NCBI GenBank assembly: GCA_964462295.1
Contig: CAYWXH010000095.1
Coordinates: 1 to 5,673 of the forward strand
DNA: 5,673 nucleotides
Source: JALVIU01 sp964462295
GTDB taxonomy: Bacteria > Atribacterota > JALVIU01
Direction: 5' to 3'
The notes under the pieces are model-generated. The model searched no databases. It was not told the DNA's origin and worked only from the letters and a program-made list of their open reading frames with translations. The position numbers and the translations under genes were made by a program. This document shows, one piece after another, positions 1 through 5,589 of the stretch (within the stretch, counting starts at the first letter, position 1; each line of letters opens with the position of its first letter).

Positions 1-55
1 TCAGGAACCGCAAAAGAGAGATTGCCACGGCTCACAAAACGAGCCTCGCAATGAC
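1..55 (-). repeat. Partial hairpin repeat element, cut by window start
   Basis: On the minus strand this reads GTCATTGCGAG (55-45), then a stem GGCTC/GAGCC (29-33 with 41-45) around a 7-nt loop, then GCAATCTCTCTTTTG and a GGTTCC-like tail. The outer bases ATTGC (21-25) and GCAAT (48-52) also pair. AAAAGAGAGATTGC at 12-25 matches the same part of the full element at 167-180, so this is another copy of that element running off the left edge. It is non-coding; open frames through it are low-complexity and repeat-derived. Confidence 0.8.
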
Positions 56-83
56 AACACCCAGGACCCGCACTCCCCCAACC

Positions 84-208
84 GTCATTGCGAGGAGGAG
101 CGCCTTTTGCTCCGACGCGGCAATCTCCGGTACCCAAGGACCATACGGACGAAAATGAGGGAACCCAAAAGAGAGATTGCTTCGGCCTCTCCGAGGCCTC
201 GCAATGAC
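84..208. repeat. Complete ~125-bp element with two inverted hairpins
   Basis: The element starts with GTCATTGCGAG (84-94) and ends with its complement CTCGCAATGAC (198-208), so it has 11-bp terminal inverted repeats. The left hairpin has outer pairs ATTGC 87-91 / GCAAT 120-124 and stem GGAGC 97-101 / GCTCC 109-113. The right hairpin has outer pairs ATTGC 176-180 / GCAAT 201-205 and stem GGCCTC 184-189 / GAGGCC 193-198 with a 3-nt loop. GCAATCTC (120-127) and GAGATTGC (173-180) form subterminal inverted repeats around a middle of about 45 bp containing GGTACC (129-134). The layout of two inverted hairpins without coding capacity resembles REPIN or MITE elements; that assignment is inference. 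No clear target-site duplication is visible. Confidence 0.8.
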
Positions 209-226
209 AAAGACTTGGGAAAGGGC

Positions 227-315
227 CTCGCAATGACAAGGGAAGGGGAGGCCTCGCAATGAGAAAAATGAGGGGTGATACTTGCAATGACAGAAAAAGA
301 ATGGCTCGCAATGAC
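227..315 (-). repeat. Array of four CTCGCAATGAC half-units
   Basis: Four copies of CTCGCAATGAC or close variants start at 227, 253 (last base G), 281 (CTTGCAATGAC) and 305, all in the same orientation and 24-28 bp apart. They follow the end of the full element at 198-208, which extends the same spacing. Unlike the outer units these lack the partner GAGATTGC half and form no hairpin. Linkers are purine-rich (GGAAGGGG, AGAAAAA). The segment 227-262 recurs inverted at 5510-5546 with one base inserted. Confidence 0.8.
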
Positions 316-429
316 AGAAAGAGGATATAAAAACAAGAGTAATTTAAGAAAATATGAAAATTAATGAGAAAACAAAAGAAATACCGAAAGATTTTTTTGA
401 TAATCCGTTTAAATCAATGTTTTTCACAT
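316..429. other. AT-rich spacer upstream of the promoter
   Basis: This stretch between the last repeat unit and the promoter is strongly AT-rich, with several A- and T-tracts including T7 at 392-398. It may act as an UP-like or curved upstream region. No RNA gene or terminator is visible. A 35-codon open frame starts at 354 and runs through the promoter to 461, but it has no convincing ribosome site and is not called as a gene. GATAATCC GTTTAAA (399-413) contains CCGTTT, the complement of the operator core, and could be a weak third repressor site. Confidence 0.5.
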
Positions 430-459
430 TTGACAACGGTTACGTAATCGTAGTATTAT
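430..459 (+). promoter_or_regulatory. Sigma70-type promoter of the operon
   Basis: A perfect -35 box TTGACA (430-435) is followed after 18 bp by TATTAT (454-459), one mismatch from the TATAAT consensus. Transcription would begin near 465-468, leaving a leader of about 25 nt before the repressor start codon. The AT-rich DNA upstream fits a strong promoter. This is the only good promoter I see in the window, so it probably drives all five genes. Confidence 0.75.
431..444 (+). promoter_or_regulatory. Candidate repressor operator O1, over the -35 box
   Basis: TGACAACGGTTACG overlaps the -35 box. Its first 13 bases match the second site at 459-471 in 12 positions. It contains the AACG core with the central CpG typical of LacI-family operators. 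It also runs into a longer imperfect palindrome at 436-451 centred on TTACGTAA (14 of 16 positions symmetric), so the protein could be centred slightly to the right. Binding here would block RNA polymerase. Confidence 0.6.
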
Positions 460-472
460 GAAAACGGTTACA
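459..472 (+). promoter_or_regulatory. Candidate repressor operator O2, at the transcription start
   Basis: TGAAAACGGTTACA fits the CcpA cre consensus TGWAARCGYTWNCA at every position except one (G for Y). Five of seven base pairs are symmetric about the central CpG. It touches the -10 box and covers the expected start of transcription. The repressor encoded just downstream has a recognition helix close to that of CcpA, so autoregulation through this site is the simplest explanation. The start-to-start distance to O1 is 28 bp, not quite an integral number of helical turns. Confidence 0.7.
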
Positions 473-492
473 AAAAAGAGAGGGGGTTTGTC

Positions 493-1482
493 ATGACTAT
501 CCGAGAGATAGCAAAAAAGGCCGGTGTTTCTATTGCTACTGTGTCTCGTGTTATAAATAATCCCCAAAAAGTGGCCCCTAAAACACGGGAGAAGGTTATA
601 AAGGTCCTCAAAGAGTATGGATTTCAAACAGACCCCTGGGCAAAGAGACTTGCTAATAAGAAAAGGAGAATAAATGTAGCTATTCTTCTAAGTGCGAGAA
701 TCCAAAAAGGTTTTCATCCTGGTGCTGGTGGATTTTACGAAAGGGTGGTTAAGGGGATAGAAAATGCAACCCGTTGGGAAAATCTCCATACAGGGATAAA
801 AAATCTTGAAGAAACTATTGAAAAAAAGGATTTTGACAATATAGATGGTGTTATTCTTGTAGGTGGAGATACCACAGAAAAGCATGTAAAAGCCCTCCAA
901 AGCTCCAGTGTTCCCATGGTTTTAGTGGATCAGTATATCCCCACATTAAAGGTAGATTGTGTGGTAAGTAACGGTTTTGATGGTGCATCTTTTGCTATAT
1001 CAAGACTTATCTCTAAAGGGCTTAAAAAGATCATCCATATACACGGTTTTTTGGACCACTTTGGATTTAAGGATAGGTATGATGGTTATGTTACAACTAT
1101 GGAAAAGTACGGCCTTTTACCTACAACTTATGAGTATGATGATGAAACAATGGAGGATATGACCCCTATTATAAGAAGAATTTTAAACACAAAAGGGGTC
1201 CCAGATGCTATATTTGCATCAAATGATGCTATTGCCTTAAAGACTATAGAAACCCTTAAGGAATTTGGTCTTAGGGTACCAAAAGATGTCTCTGTTGTAG
1301 GTTTTGATGGGAGCGAAGAGGGAAGAAGACATAAACCATCCCTTTCGTCTCTTAAGATCCCCATGGAAGAGATGGGCTCTCTTGCTATAAAGAGGCTTTT
1401 GGATATCATCTACGGGGAAGATGTTTATCCTGTAAGAATTTCATTGTTTACAGAATTTGTAAAGGGCGAAAGTTCTATATAG
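493..1482 (+). CDS. LacI/CcpA-family transcriptional repressor
   Basis: This 329-residue protein has the standard LacI-family layout. Residues 1-45 form the helix-turn-helix, with GVSIATVSRVIN (11-22) as the recognition region. A hinge helix (about 47-57) carries A50 and L53 in the AxxL position, where family members insert a leucine at the central CpG of the operator. From about residue 60 a periplasmic-binding-protein-like sensor domain follows, with the family signature FASNDAIALKTIETL (241-255) and VPKDVSVVGFDG (262-273). The length is usual. The start is supported by a GAGAGGGGG ribosome site at 478-486. I14, A15 and R19 in the recognition helix resemble CcpA, which fits the cre-like sites in the promoter. 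As first gene of the operon it probably represses itself and the four transport and enzyme genes until the imported sugar or a product binds the sensor domain. Family and role are clear; the effector is unknown. Confidence 0.93.
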   Translation: MTIREIAKKAGVSIATVSRVINNPQKVAPKTREKVIKVLKEYGFQTDPWAKRLANKKRRINVAILLSARIQKGFHPGAGGFYERVVKGIENATRWENLHTGIKNLEETIEKKDFDNIDGVILVGGDTTEKHVKALQSSSVPMVLVDQYIPTLKVDCVVSNGFDGASFAISRLISKGLKKIIHIHGFLDHFGFKDRYDGYVTTMEKYGLLPTTYEYDDETMEDMTPIIRRILNTKGVPDAIFASNDAIALKTIETLKEFGLRVPKDVSVVGFDGSEEGRRHKPSLSSLKIPMEEMGSLAIKRLLDIIYGEDVYPVRISLFTEFVKGESSI

Positions 1483-1513
1483 CCCAAAAATAAAAAACGG
1501 AGGTGGTATTTTT

Positions 1514-2782
1514 ATGAAACGCTTTGCTTTAGTCTTATTTTTAGGTCTTTTTGTTATGGCTCTATCTACAATGGCCTTTGCTACAACCACAATTAAATTG
1601 TGGACCGCTCCAAACCCAAACCAGAACCTATTTTGGAAAACCTTGATTCCAGAGTGGGAAAAGACACATCCTGATATCAAGATTGAATGGTCTCAGATTC
1701 CTGCATCTGGTAGCTCTGAAGAGGCTATTTTAAATGCCATTGCATCTGGCAAACAGCCTGATCTCTGTACAAATATCTTTGGTGGATTTGCAGCAGAGCT
1801 TATATCAAGTGATGTAGTTGTGCCATTTGATAGTTTTGCCGGTTTCTCCGATGTATTGAAGGCAAGAAAGATGGAAAATGTTATCAAAGGTTGGAATGTA
1901 TCAGGACACTCTTATGTAATCCCCATCTATGTAAATCCAATGATGTATTGGTGGAGAAAAGACCTCTTGAAAAAGGCAGGTTTTGACAACCCACCTGCTA
2001 CCTATGATGATATCTATGCACTTTCCAAAAAGGTAACAGTCCCTCACAAACGTTATGCCTTTAAGGTATTTGCAGGTGCAAAATGGTGGGACAGATGGTT
2101 TGACTTTATTACCCTTTACTATGCTGCAAGTGAGGGAAAACCATATCTTGATCCTGTAGCCAAAAAGGCACTTTTTGATAATGGTTATGGTAAGGCAGTT
2201 GCAAACTTTATGTATACCATGTTTAAAAACAAATGGACAGCAATAGATTTTGGAAAAGACCCCCTTGCAAATGGTAAAGTACTTGGTATGATTAAGGGAC
2301 CTTGGTCTATTCCTTACTTTAAGAAGCACTATCCAGATGTTTATAAAAACATAGTAATTACACCTCCACCTGTACCTGAGGTCCACAAGGGACAGCCTGT
2401 TTATACCTTTGCAGATACAAAGGGTATGGTAATGTTTAAGAGCACGAAAAATAAAGAGGCTGCATGGGAATTTGTAAAATGGGTATTTTCTGATCCTGCA
2501 CATGATGCACTATGGTTAAAGATTACAAAGATGCCACCTGCAAGAGAGGATCTACTTCAAAATAAACTCTTTGCAGAATATCTACAGGATCCTATAGTTG
2601 CAGGGTATGCAAAGTATGTAGGGAATGCAAGACCAACTGCTATTACATCAAAGACTGTGGATATCCAAGAGGCTATGACACAAAACCTTATAGAACCCCT
2701 CATTTACCTAAAGGCAACACCATTTGATGCAATCAAAAAGGCTGCAAAAAAGGTAGAGGAGATATTAAACGAAGAAGATTAA
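1514..2782 (+). CDS. Extracellular sugar-binding protein of an ABC importer (SBP family 1)
   Basis: This 422-residue protein is the substrate-capturing part of a carbohydrate ABC transporter, of the MalE/UgpB-like solute-binding family 1. Residues 1-23 form a Sec signal peptide (K2 R3, hydrophobic core, probable cut AFA|TTT after A23). No lipobox cysteine is present, so the mature protein should be soluble in the periplasm or under an outer sheath rather than lipid-anchored. Typical family segments include PEWEKTHPDIKIEW (46-59), ASGKQPDL (77-84), PMMYWWRKDLLKKAGF (142-157) and KNKEAAWEFVKWVFSDP (312-328). Clusters rich in Trp and Tyr (W146 W147, W191 W192, W195, Y202 Y203, W264) suit stacking against sugar rings. 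A strong GGAGGTGGT site at 1499-1507 sets the start, 31 bp after the repressor. A terminator follows, so this gene should be the most expressed of the transport genes. The sugar cannot be told from sequence; the GH130 neighbour suggests a beta-mannosyl oligosaccharide. Confidence 0.93.
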   Translation: MKRFALVLFLGLFVMALSTMAFATTTIKLWTAPNPNQNLFWKTLIPEWEKTHPDIKIEWSQIPASGSSEEAILNAIASGKQPDLCTNIFGGFAAELISSDVVVPFDSFAGFSDVLKARKMENVIKGWNVSGHSYVIPIYVNPMMYWWRKDLLKKAGFDNPPATYDDIYALSKKVTVPHKRYAFKVFAGAKWWDRWFDFITLYYAASEGKPYLDPVAKKALFDNGYGKAVANFMYTMFKNKWTAIDFGKDPLANGKVLGMIKGPWSIPYFKKHYPDVYKNIVITPPPVPEVHKGQPVYTFADTKGMVMFKSTKNKEAAWEFVKWVFSDPAHDALWLKITKMPPAREDLLQNKLFAEYLQDPIVAGYAKYVGNARPTAITSKTVDIQEAMTQNLIEPLIYLKATPFDAIKKAAKKVEEILNEED

Positions 2783-2794
2783 TATAATCCATTG

Positions 2795-2824
2795 AAAAAA
2801 GGAGGGGTCTCCCCCTCCTTTTTT
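2795..2824 (+). terminator. Intrinsic terminator/attenuator between binding protein and permeases
   Basis: AAAAAAGGAGGGG (2795-2807) pairs with CCCCTCCTTTTTT (2812-2824) to give a 13-bp perfect stem with a TCTC loop; the last six paired bases are the T-tract, followed by ATT. The next ribosome site begins only a few bases later (2828-2837) and no promoter lies between, so the permease genes must depend on readthrough. Such partial terminators after the binding-protein gene are common in sugar ABC operons and keep the binding protein in excess over the membrane parts. The A-tract on the 5' side could also let it work on the opposite strand. Confidence 0.85.
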
Positions 2825-2841
2825 ATTAAAGGGGTGATTGT

Positions 2842-3726
2842 ATGGGGAAAACTGCTTCTCTTTCGCGGGTAGAGAACATAAAAGGATGGCTTCTTTCCCT
2901 TCCTTATTGGGTATATGCAGCAATATTTTGGGGGTATCCGTTTATATGGCTTTTTGTTCTTTCCATGTCAAGGTGGAATTTTATAAAACCGCGGAGGTTT
3001 ATAGGGCTTAAAAATTTTATAAAACTTTTTCATAGCCCTTTGTTTTGGACTGTTGTAGTTAATACAATTAGGTTTATGCTTTACTATATACCACTTGTTA
3101 TTATACTATCTCTTGCCCTTGCTGTGGCACTTTCTAAGGCAAAATATTTTGGTGCATTTTTTGCACTTAGCTTTTTAGTGGCAAATGTTTCATCAGGTGT
3201 GGCATATTCCATTATGTTTCAAAAACTCTTTTCCGATAGTGGTCCAATAAATGCATTTTTATATAATAAGTTTGGCTTTACTATCCCCTGGTTTACAAGC
3301 CCTAATTGGGCCATGTTTTCCATTGTGTTGATAGTTTTGTGGAAGTTTATAGGCTACTATGGACTTATTTTCCTTGCAGGGATACAGGCGATTCCCAAAG
3401 AGTTACATGAGGCGGCAGAATTGGATGGTGCAGGGAAGTGGACCCGTTTTTTCCGTATTACCCTTCCCCTTCTTAATCCATCCATTGTTATGGTGCTGGT
3501 GCTTGCGATAGGGCTTTCCTTTGGTATATTTACAGAGCCTTATATGATAACAGGAGGAGGTCCTCTAAACAGTACAAAGACCTTCTTGCTTGTAATATAT
3601 GAGACGGCATTTGAGAAGTATCATCCTGGTTATGCAGCTGCCTTGAGCATGATCGCAGCAGCTTTTAGTTTTTCTCTTATCTGGCTTTCCAGAAAACTTA
3701 TAGAAAGAGATGTGAGTCTATCATGA
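2842..3726 (+). CDS. Sugar ABC transporter permease, MalF/UgpA type
   Basis: This 294-residue protein is the first of two membrane subunits that form the sugar channel. About six hydrophobic segments can be seen (roughly 20-42, 70-95, 104-125, 157-180, 213-235, 263-284). The cytoplasmic EAA loop that docks onto the ATPase is intact at 190-212: E190 A191 A192, D195 G196 A197 and L208 P209. GGGPLNSTKTFLL (238-250) is typical of the MalF/UgpA branch of CUT1 permeases. It lacks the extra N-terminal helices and large periplasmic insert of E. coli MalF and so is closer to UgpA or LacF. The start is supported by AAAGGGGTGA at 2828-2837. The stop overlaps the next start (ATGA at 3723-3726), so the two subunits are probably made in equal amount by translational coupling. 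Confidence 0.93.
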   Translation: MGKTASLSRVENIKGWLLSLPYWVYAAIFWGYPFIWLFVLSMSRWNFIKPRRFIGLKNFIKLFHSPLFWTVVVNTIRFMLYYIPLVIILSLALAVALSKAKYFGAFFALSFLVANVSSGVAYSIMFQKLFSDSGPINAFLYNKFGFTIPWFTSPNWAMFSIVLIVLWKFIGYYGLIFLAGIQAIPKELHEAAELDGAGKWTRFFRITLPLLNPSIVMVLVLAIGLSFGIFTEPYMITGGGPLNSTKTFLLVIYETAFEKYHPGYAAALSMIAAAFSFSLIWLSRKLIERDVSLS

Positions 3727-4544
3727 TGAAAAAGATAAAATGGGCAATATACTATATGGTTATGTTTTCTCTTTCACTTTTATGGATATATCCGTATTTT
3801 TGGATGTTTCTCTCCTCCATTAAGCCATCAGATGAAATATTTACACGCTTTTTGCCTACACATCTTTCATTTGAATCCTATAGGTTTATAATGACTGTGG
3901 CAAAAGAGATGGGATTTCCATTTACGCGAGGACTTTTAAATAGTATTTTTATATCTGTAACAGTAACTATTTCTGTGCTTTTTACATCTGCTATAGTGGG
4001 ATATGCTGTAGCAAAGGTAAGGTTTTCAGGAGCAGGGGCATTGTTTAATTTTGTAATATATCAGATGCTTTTCCCAGGATTTATGTTTACTGTACCCCTT
4101 TATATAGTAATAAGGGCCTTTGGACTTTTGGATACCTATTCTGCCATGATTTTGCCTGCTATGATGAGTGCATGGGGGGTGTTTATGTTCTCACAATCTT
4201 TCAAATCTATACCTGATGAATATATAGAGGCTGCAAAAATAGATGGGGCCAATTTCTTCTGGATAGTATTTAAGGTTATGGTCCCTCTTGCCCGCTCCAC
4301 AATGGCTATTGTAACAATATTTACCTTTATGGGGATATGGGATAACTTTATGTGGCCACTTATAGTAATGCAGAATCATTCTAAAATGCCCCTTGCTGTA
4401 CTTTTGGCTATGTTTAATCATTCATATGGGGTCTATGTAGGACCACTTCTTGCAGGTGCTGTAATACAGACACTACCTATGGTAATTATATTTATTCTGT
4501 TTAGAAAATATTTCTTACAGGGAATATCCGTATCTTTTAAATAA
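3723..4544 (+). CDS. Sugar ABC transporter permease, MalG/UgpE type
   Basis: This 273-residue protein is the second channel subunit. Hydrophobic segments lie roughly at 8-30, 72-98, 106-132, 138-160, 191-213 and 236-260. The EAA loop is at 169-190: E169 A170 A171, D174 G175 A176 and V187 P188. The start ILPAMMSAWGVFMFSQSF (143-160) and the C-terminal RKYFLQGISVSFK are typical of MalG-type subunits, which end in a short tail reaching the ATPase. The first ATG overlaps the stop of the upstream permease; a second ATG directly follows at 3726 and could be used instead, changing one residue. There is only a weak ribosome site, as expected with coupled translation. No ATP-binding subunit follows; the next gene is the GH130 enzyme 16 bp on. 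Confidence 0.92.
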   Translation: MMKKIKWAIYYMVMFSLSLLWIYPYFWMFLSSIKPSDEIFTRFLPTHLSFESYRFIMTVAKEMGFPFTRGLLNSIFISVTVTISVLFTSAIVGYAVAKVRFSGAGALFNFVIYQMLFPGFMFTVPLYIVIRAFGLLDTYSAMILPAMMSAWGVFMFSQSFKSIPDEYIEAAKIDGANFFWIVFKVMVPLARSTMAIVTIFTFMGIWDNFMWPLIVMQNHSKMPLAVLLAMFNHSYGVYVGPLLAGAVIQTLPMVIIFILFRKYFLQGISVSFK

Positions 4545-4560
4545 ACAAGGAGGAGTATCT

Positions 4561-5448
4561 ATGACACTAAAACTTGTAAGAGACCAAAGAAACCCTATAC
4601 TTTTACCAAAACCTAATAATCCATGGGAATCAAGTTTTATATTCAATGCAGCAGTGGTCTATGATAGAAAGGAAGACCTGTTTCATATGGTTTATAGGGC
4701 AATGGGGCCAGATAATGTGTCTCGTATAGGATATGCGGTAAGTAAAGATGAAGTACATTTTGCAAGACTCGACAAACCTGTATTTTCACCTGGTAATACA
4801 TGGGAGGAAAAGGGGGTAGAAGACCCAAGGCTTACGAAGATGGATGACCAATATTATATGGTATATACAGCATATTCAAGACATGGTACAAGGGTGGCTA
4901 TGGCATCTACTAAGAATTTTATAAGATGGAAAAGATATGGAATTATACTTCCTGATCATAATGATAAAGATGCAGCACTTTTCCCTGAGAAAGTAAATGG
5001 TAGATACATGCTATATCATAGGATAGAGCCTGACATCTGGGTCTCATTTTCTGATGATCTTATTCATTGGACAGATAGCCGTATAATCATGAGTCCAAGG
5101 CCAAATACATGGGAGAACAAAAAGATAGGACTTGGGGCACCCCCTATTAAGACCCCCTATGGTTGGCTTATGCTTTATCATGGGGTAGATGATGATATGG
5201 TGTATAGATTGGGGTTTGCGCTTTTTAACCTTACTGATCCAACAAAGCTTATAAAGCGTACAGAGGAACCGATTCTTTCTCCTAAGGAGGATTTTGAGCT
5301 CTATGGACAGGTGCCAAATGTGGTGTTTTCAGATGCCATGGTAGAGTATGGGGATGATTATCTTATCTATTATGGTGGTGCGGATAATTGCATAGCCCTT
5401 GCGAGGATTTCTAAAAAAGAGGTGGAAGAGGGATTTTTACGTGGATAG
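4561..5448 (+). CDS. GH130 family glycosidase, probable beta-mannoside phosphorylase
   Basis: This 295-residue enzyme has a five-bladed beta-propeller-type sequence of glycoside hydrolase family 130. Known members mostly split beta-mannosides such as beta-1,2-mannobiose or mannosyl-glucose with phosphate, releasing alpha-mannose-1-phosphate; one branch hydrolyses instead. Visible family motifs are NPILLPKPNNPWE (11-23), the FNAAV strand (28-32), VYRAMG (44-49), GVEDPRL (85-91, with D88 as the likely proton donor), DKDAALFPEK (135-144), LYHRIEP (151-157), LYHGVDDD (205-212) and YYGGADNCIALA (270-281). Basic residues R45, R90, K136, H153, R154 and H207 are kept at positions that in phosphorylases surround the phosphate, which favours phosphorylase over hydrolase; this is inference from motif position. 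No signal peptide is present, so it acts in the cytoplasm on imported sugar, where phosphorolysis saves one ATP per cleavage. AAGGAGGAG at 4547-4555 sets the start. The linkage and acceptor sugar remain open. Confidence 0.9.
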   Translation: MTLKLVRDQRNPILLPKPNNPWESSFIFNAAVVYDRKEDLFHMVYRAMGPDNVSRIGYAVSKDEVHFARLDKPVFSPGNTWEEKGVEDPRLTKMDDQYYMVYTAYSRHGTRVAMASTKNFIRWKRYGIILPDHNDKDAALFPEKVNGRYMLYHRIEPDIWVSFSDDLIHWTDSRIIMSPRPNTWENKKIGLGAPPIKTPYGWLMLYHGVDDDMVYRLGFALFNLTDPTKLIKRTEEPILSPKEDFELYGQVPNVVFSDAMVEYGDDYLIYYGGADNCIALARISKKEVEEGFLRG

Positions 5449-5469
5449 GGCAAGAGGGGATACCCATCC

Positions 5470-5519
5470 GTCATTGCGAGATTGTCATTGCGAGCCTACT
5501 CCTACCTCGTCATTGCGAG
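5470..5519 (+). repeat. Three GTCATTGCGAG half-units downstream of the operon
   Basis: Exact copies of GTCATTGCGAG start at 5470, 5484 and 5509, all on the + strand and without a pairing partner, mirroring the lone half-units on the left flank, which lie on the minus strand. They begin 21 bp after the GH130 stop codon. No classical terminator with a T-tract is seen between the stop codon and the array, so the repeats may be transcribed as the 3' end of the operon mRNA. Confidence 0.85.
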
Positions 5520-5535
5520 GCCTCTCCCTTCCCTT

Positions 5536-5573
5536 GTCATTGCGAGCACCACGAAGTGGTGCGTGGCAATCTG
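5536..5573 (+). repeat. Hairpin repeat unit
   Basis: GTCATTGCGAG (5536-5546) is followed by a 7-bp stem GCACCAC (5546-5552) / GTGGTGC (5556-5562) with a GAA loop, then GTGGCAATCTG. ATTGC 5539-5543 pairs with GCAAT 5566-5570 as an outer stem. The stem sequence is unlike that of any other unit here, while the flanks are the same. It is the first strong hairpin after the operon and could protect the mRNA 3' end or contribute to termination, though there is no T-tract. Confidence 0.8.
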
Positions 5574-5589
5574 CGGCCCCTCATGTCTT

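Noticed and set aside
198..315. Possible CRISPR array from regularly spaced repeats
   Set aside because: The repeat is only 11 bp, linkers are 13-18 bp, low-complexity and similar to one another, and no cas gene is present; the motif belongs to the dispersed hairpin repeat family.
32..336. Open frames on the minus strand of 75 and 83 codons through the left repeat array
   Set aside because: They translate the GTCATTGCGAG repeats into repeated VIAR/CHCEA-like strings, overlap each other in different frames and have no ribosome sites; they are products of the repeats, not genes.
1444..1481. Possible separate promoter for the binding protein (TTTACA with TATATA)
   Set aside because: The spacing is 23 bp, too long for a sigma70 promoter, and no better pair is found before 1514, so cotranscription with the repressor is more likely.
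1901..2503. 200-codon open frame on the minus strand
   Set aside because: It lies wholly inside the binding-protein gene, has an implausible composition rich in Cys, Ile and Tyr, no recognisable domain and no ribosome site; the sense strand explains the sequence fully.
5453..5466. Possible terminator just after the GH130 gene (GGGGATACCC)
   Set aside because: The stem is only about three base pairs and has no T-tract; the repeat hairpins further on are better candidates for an end structure.
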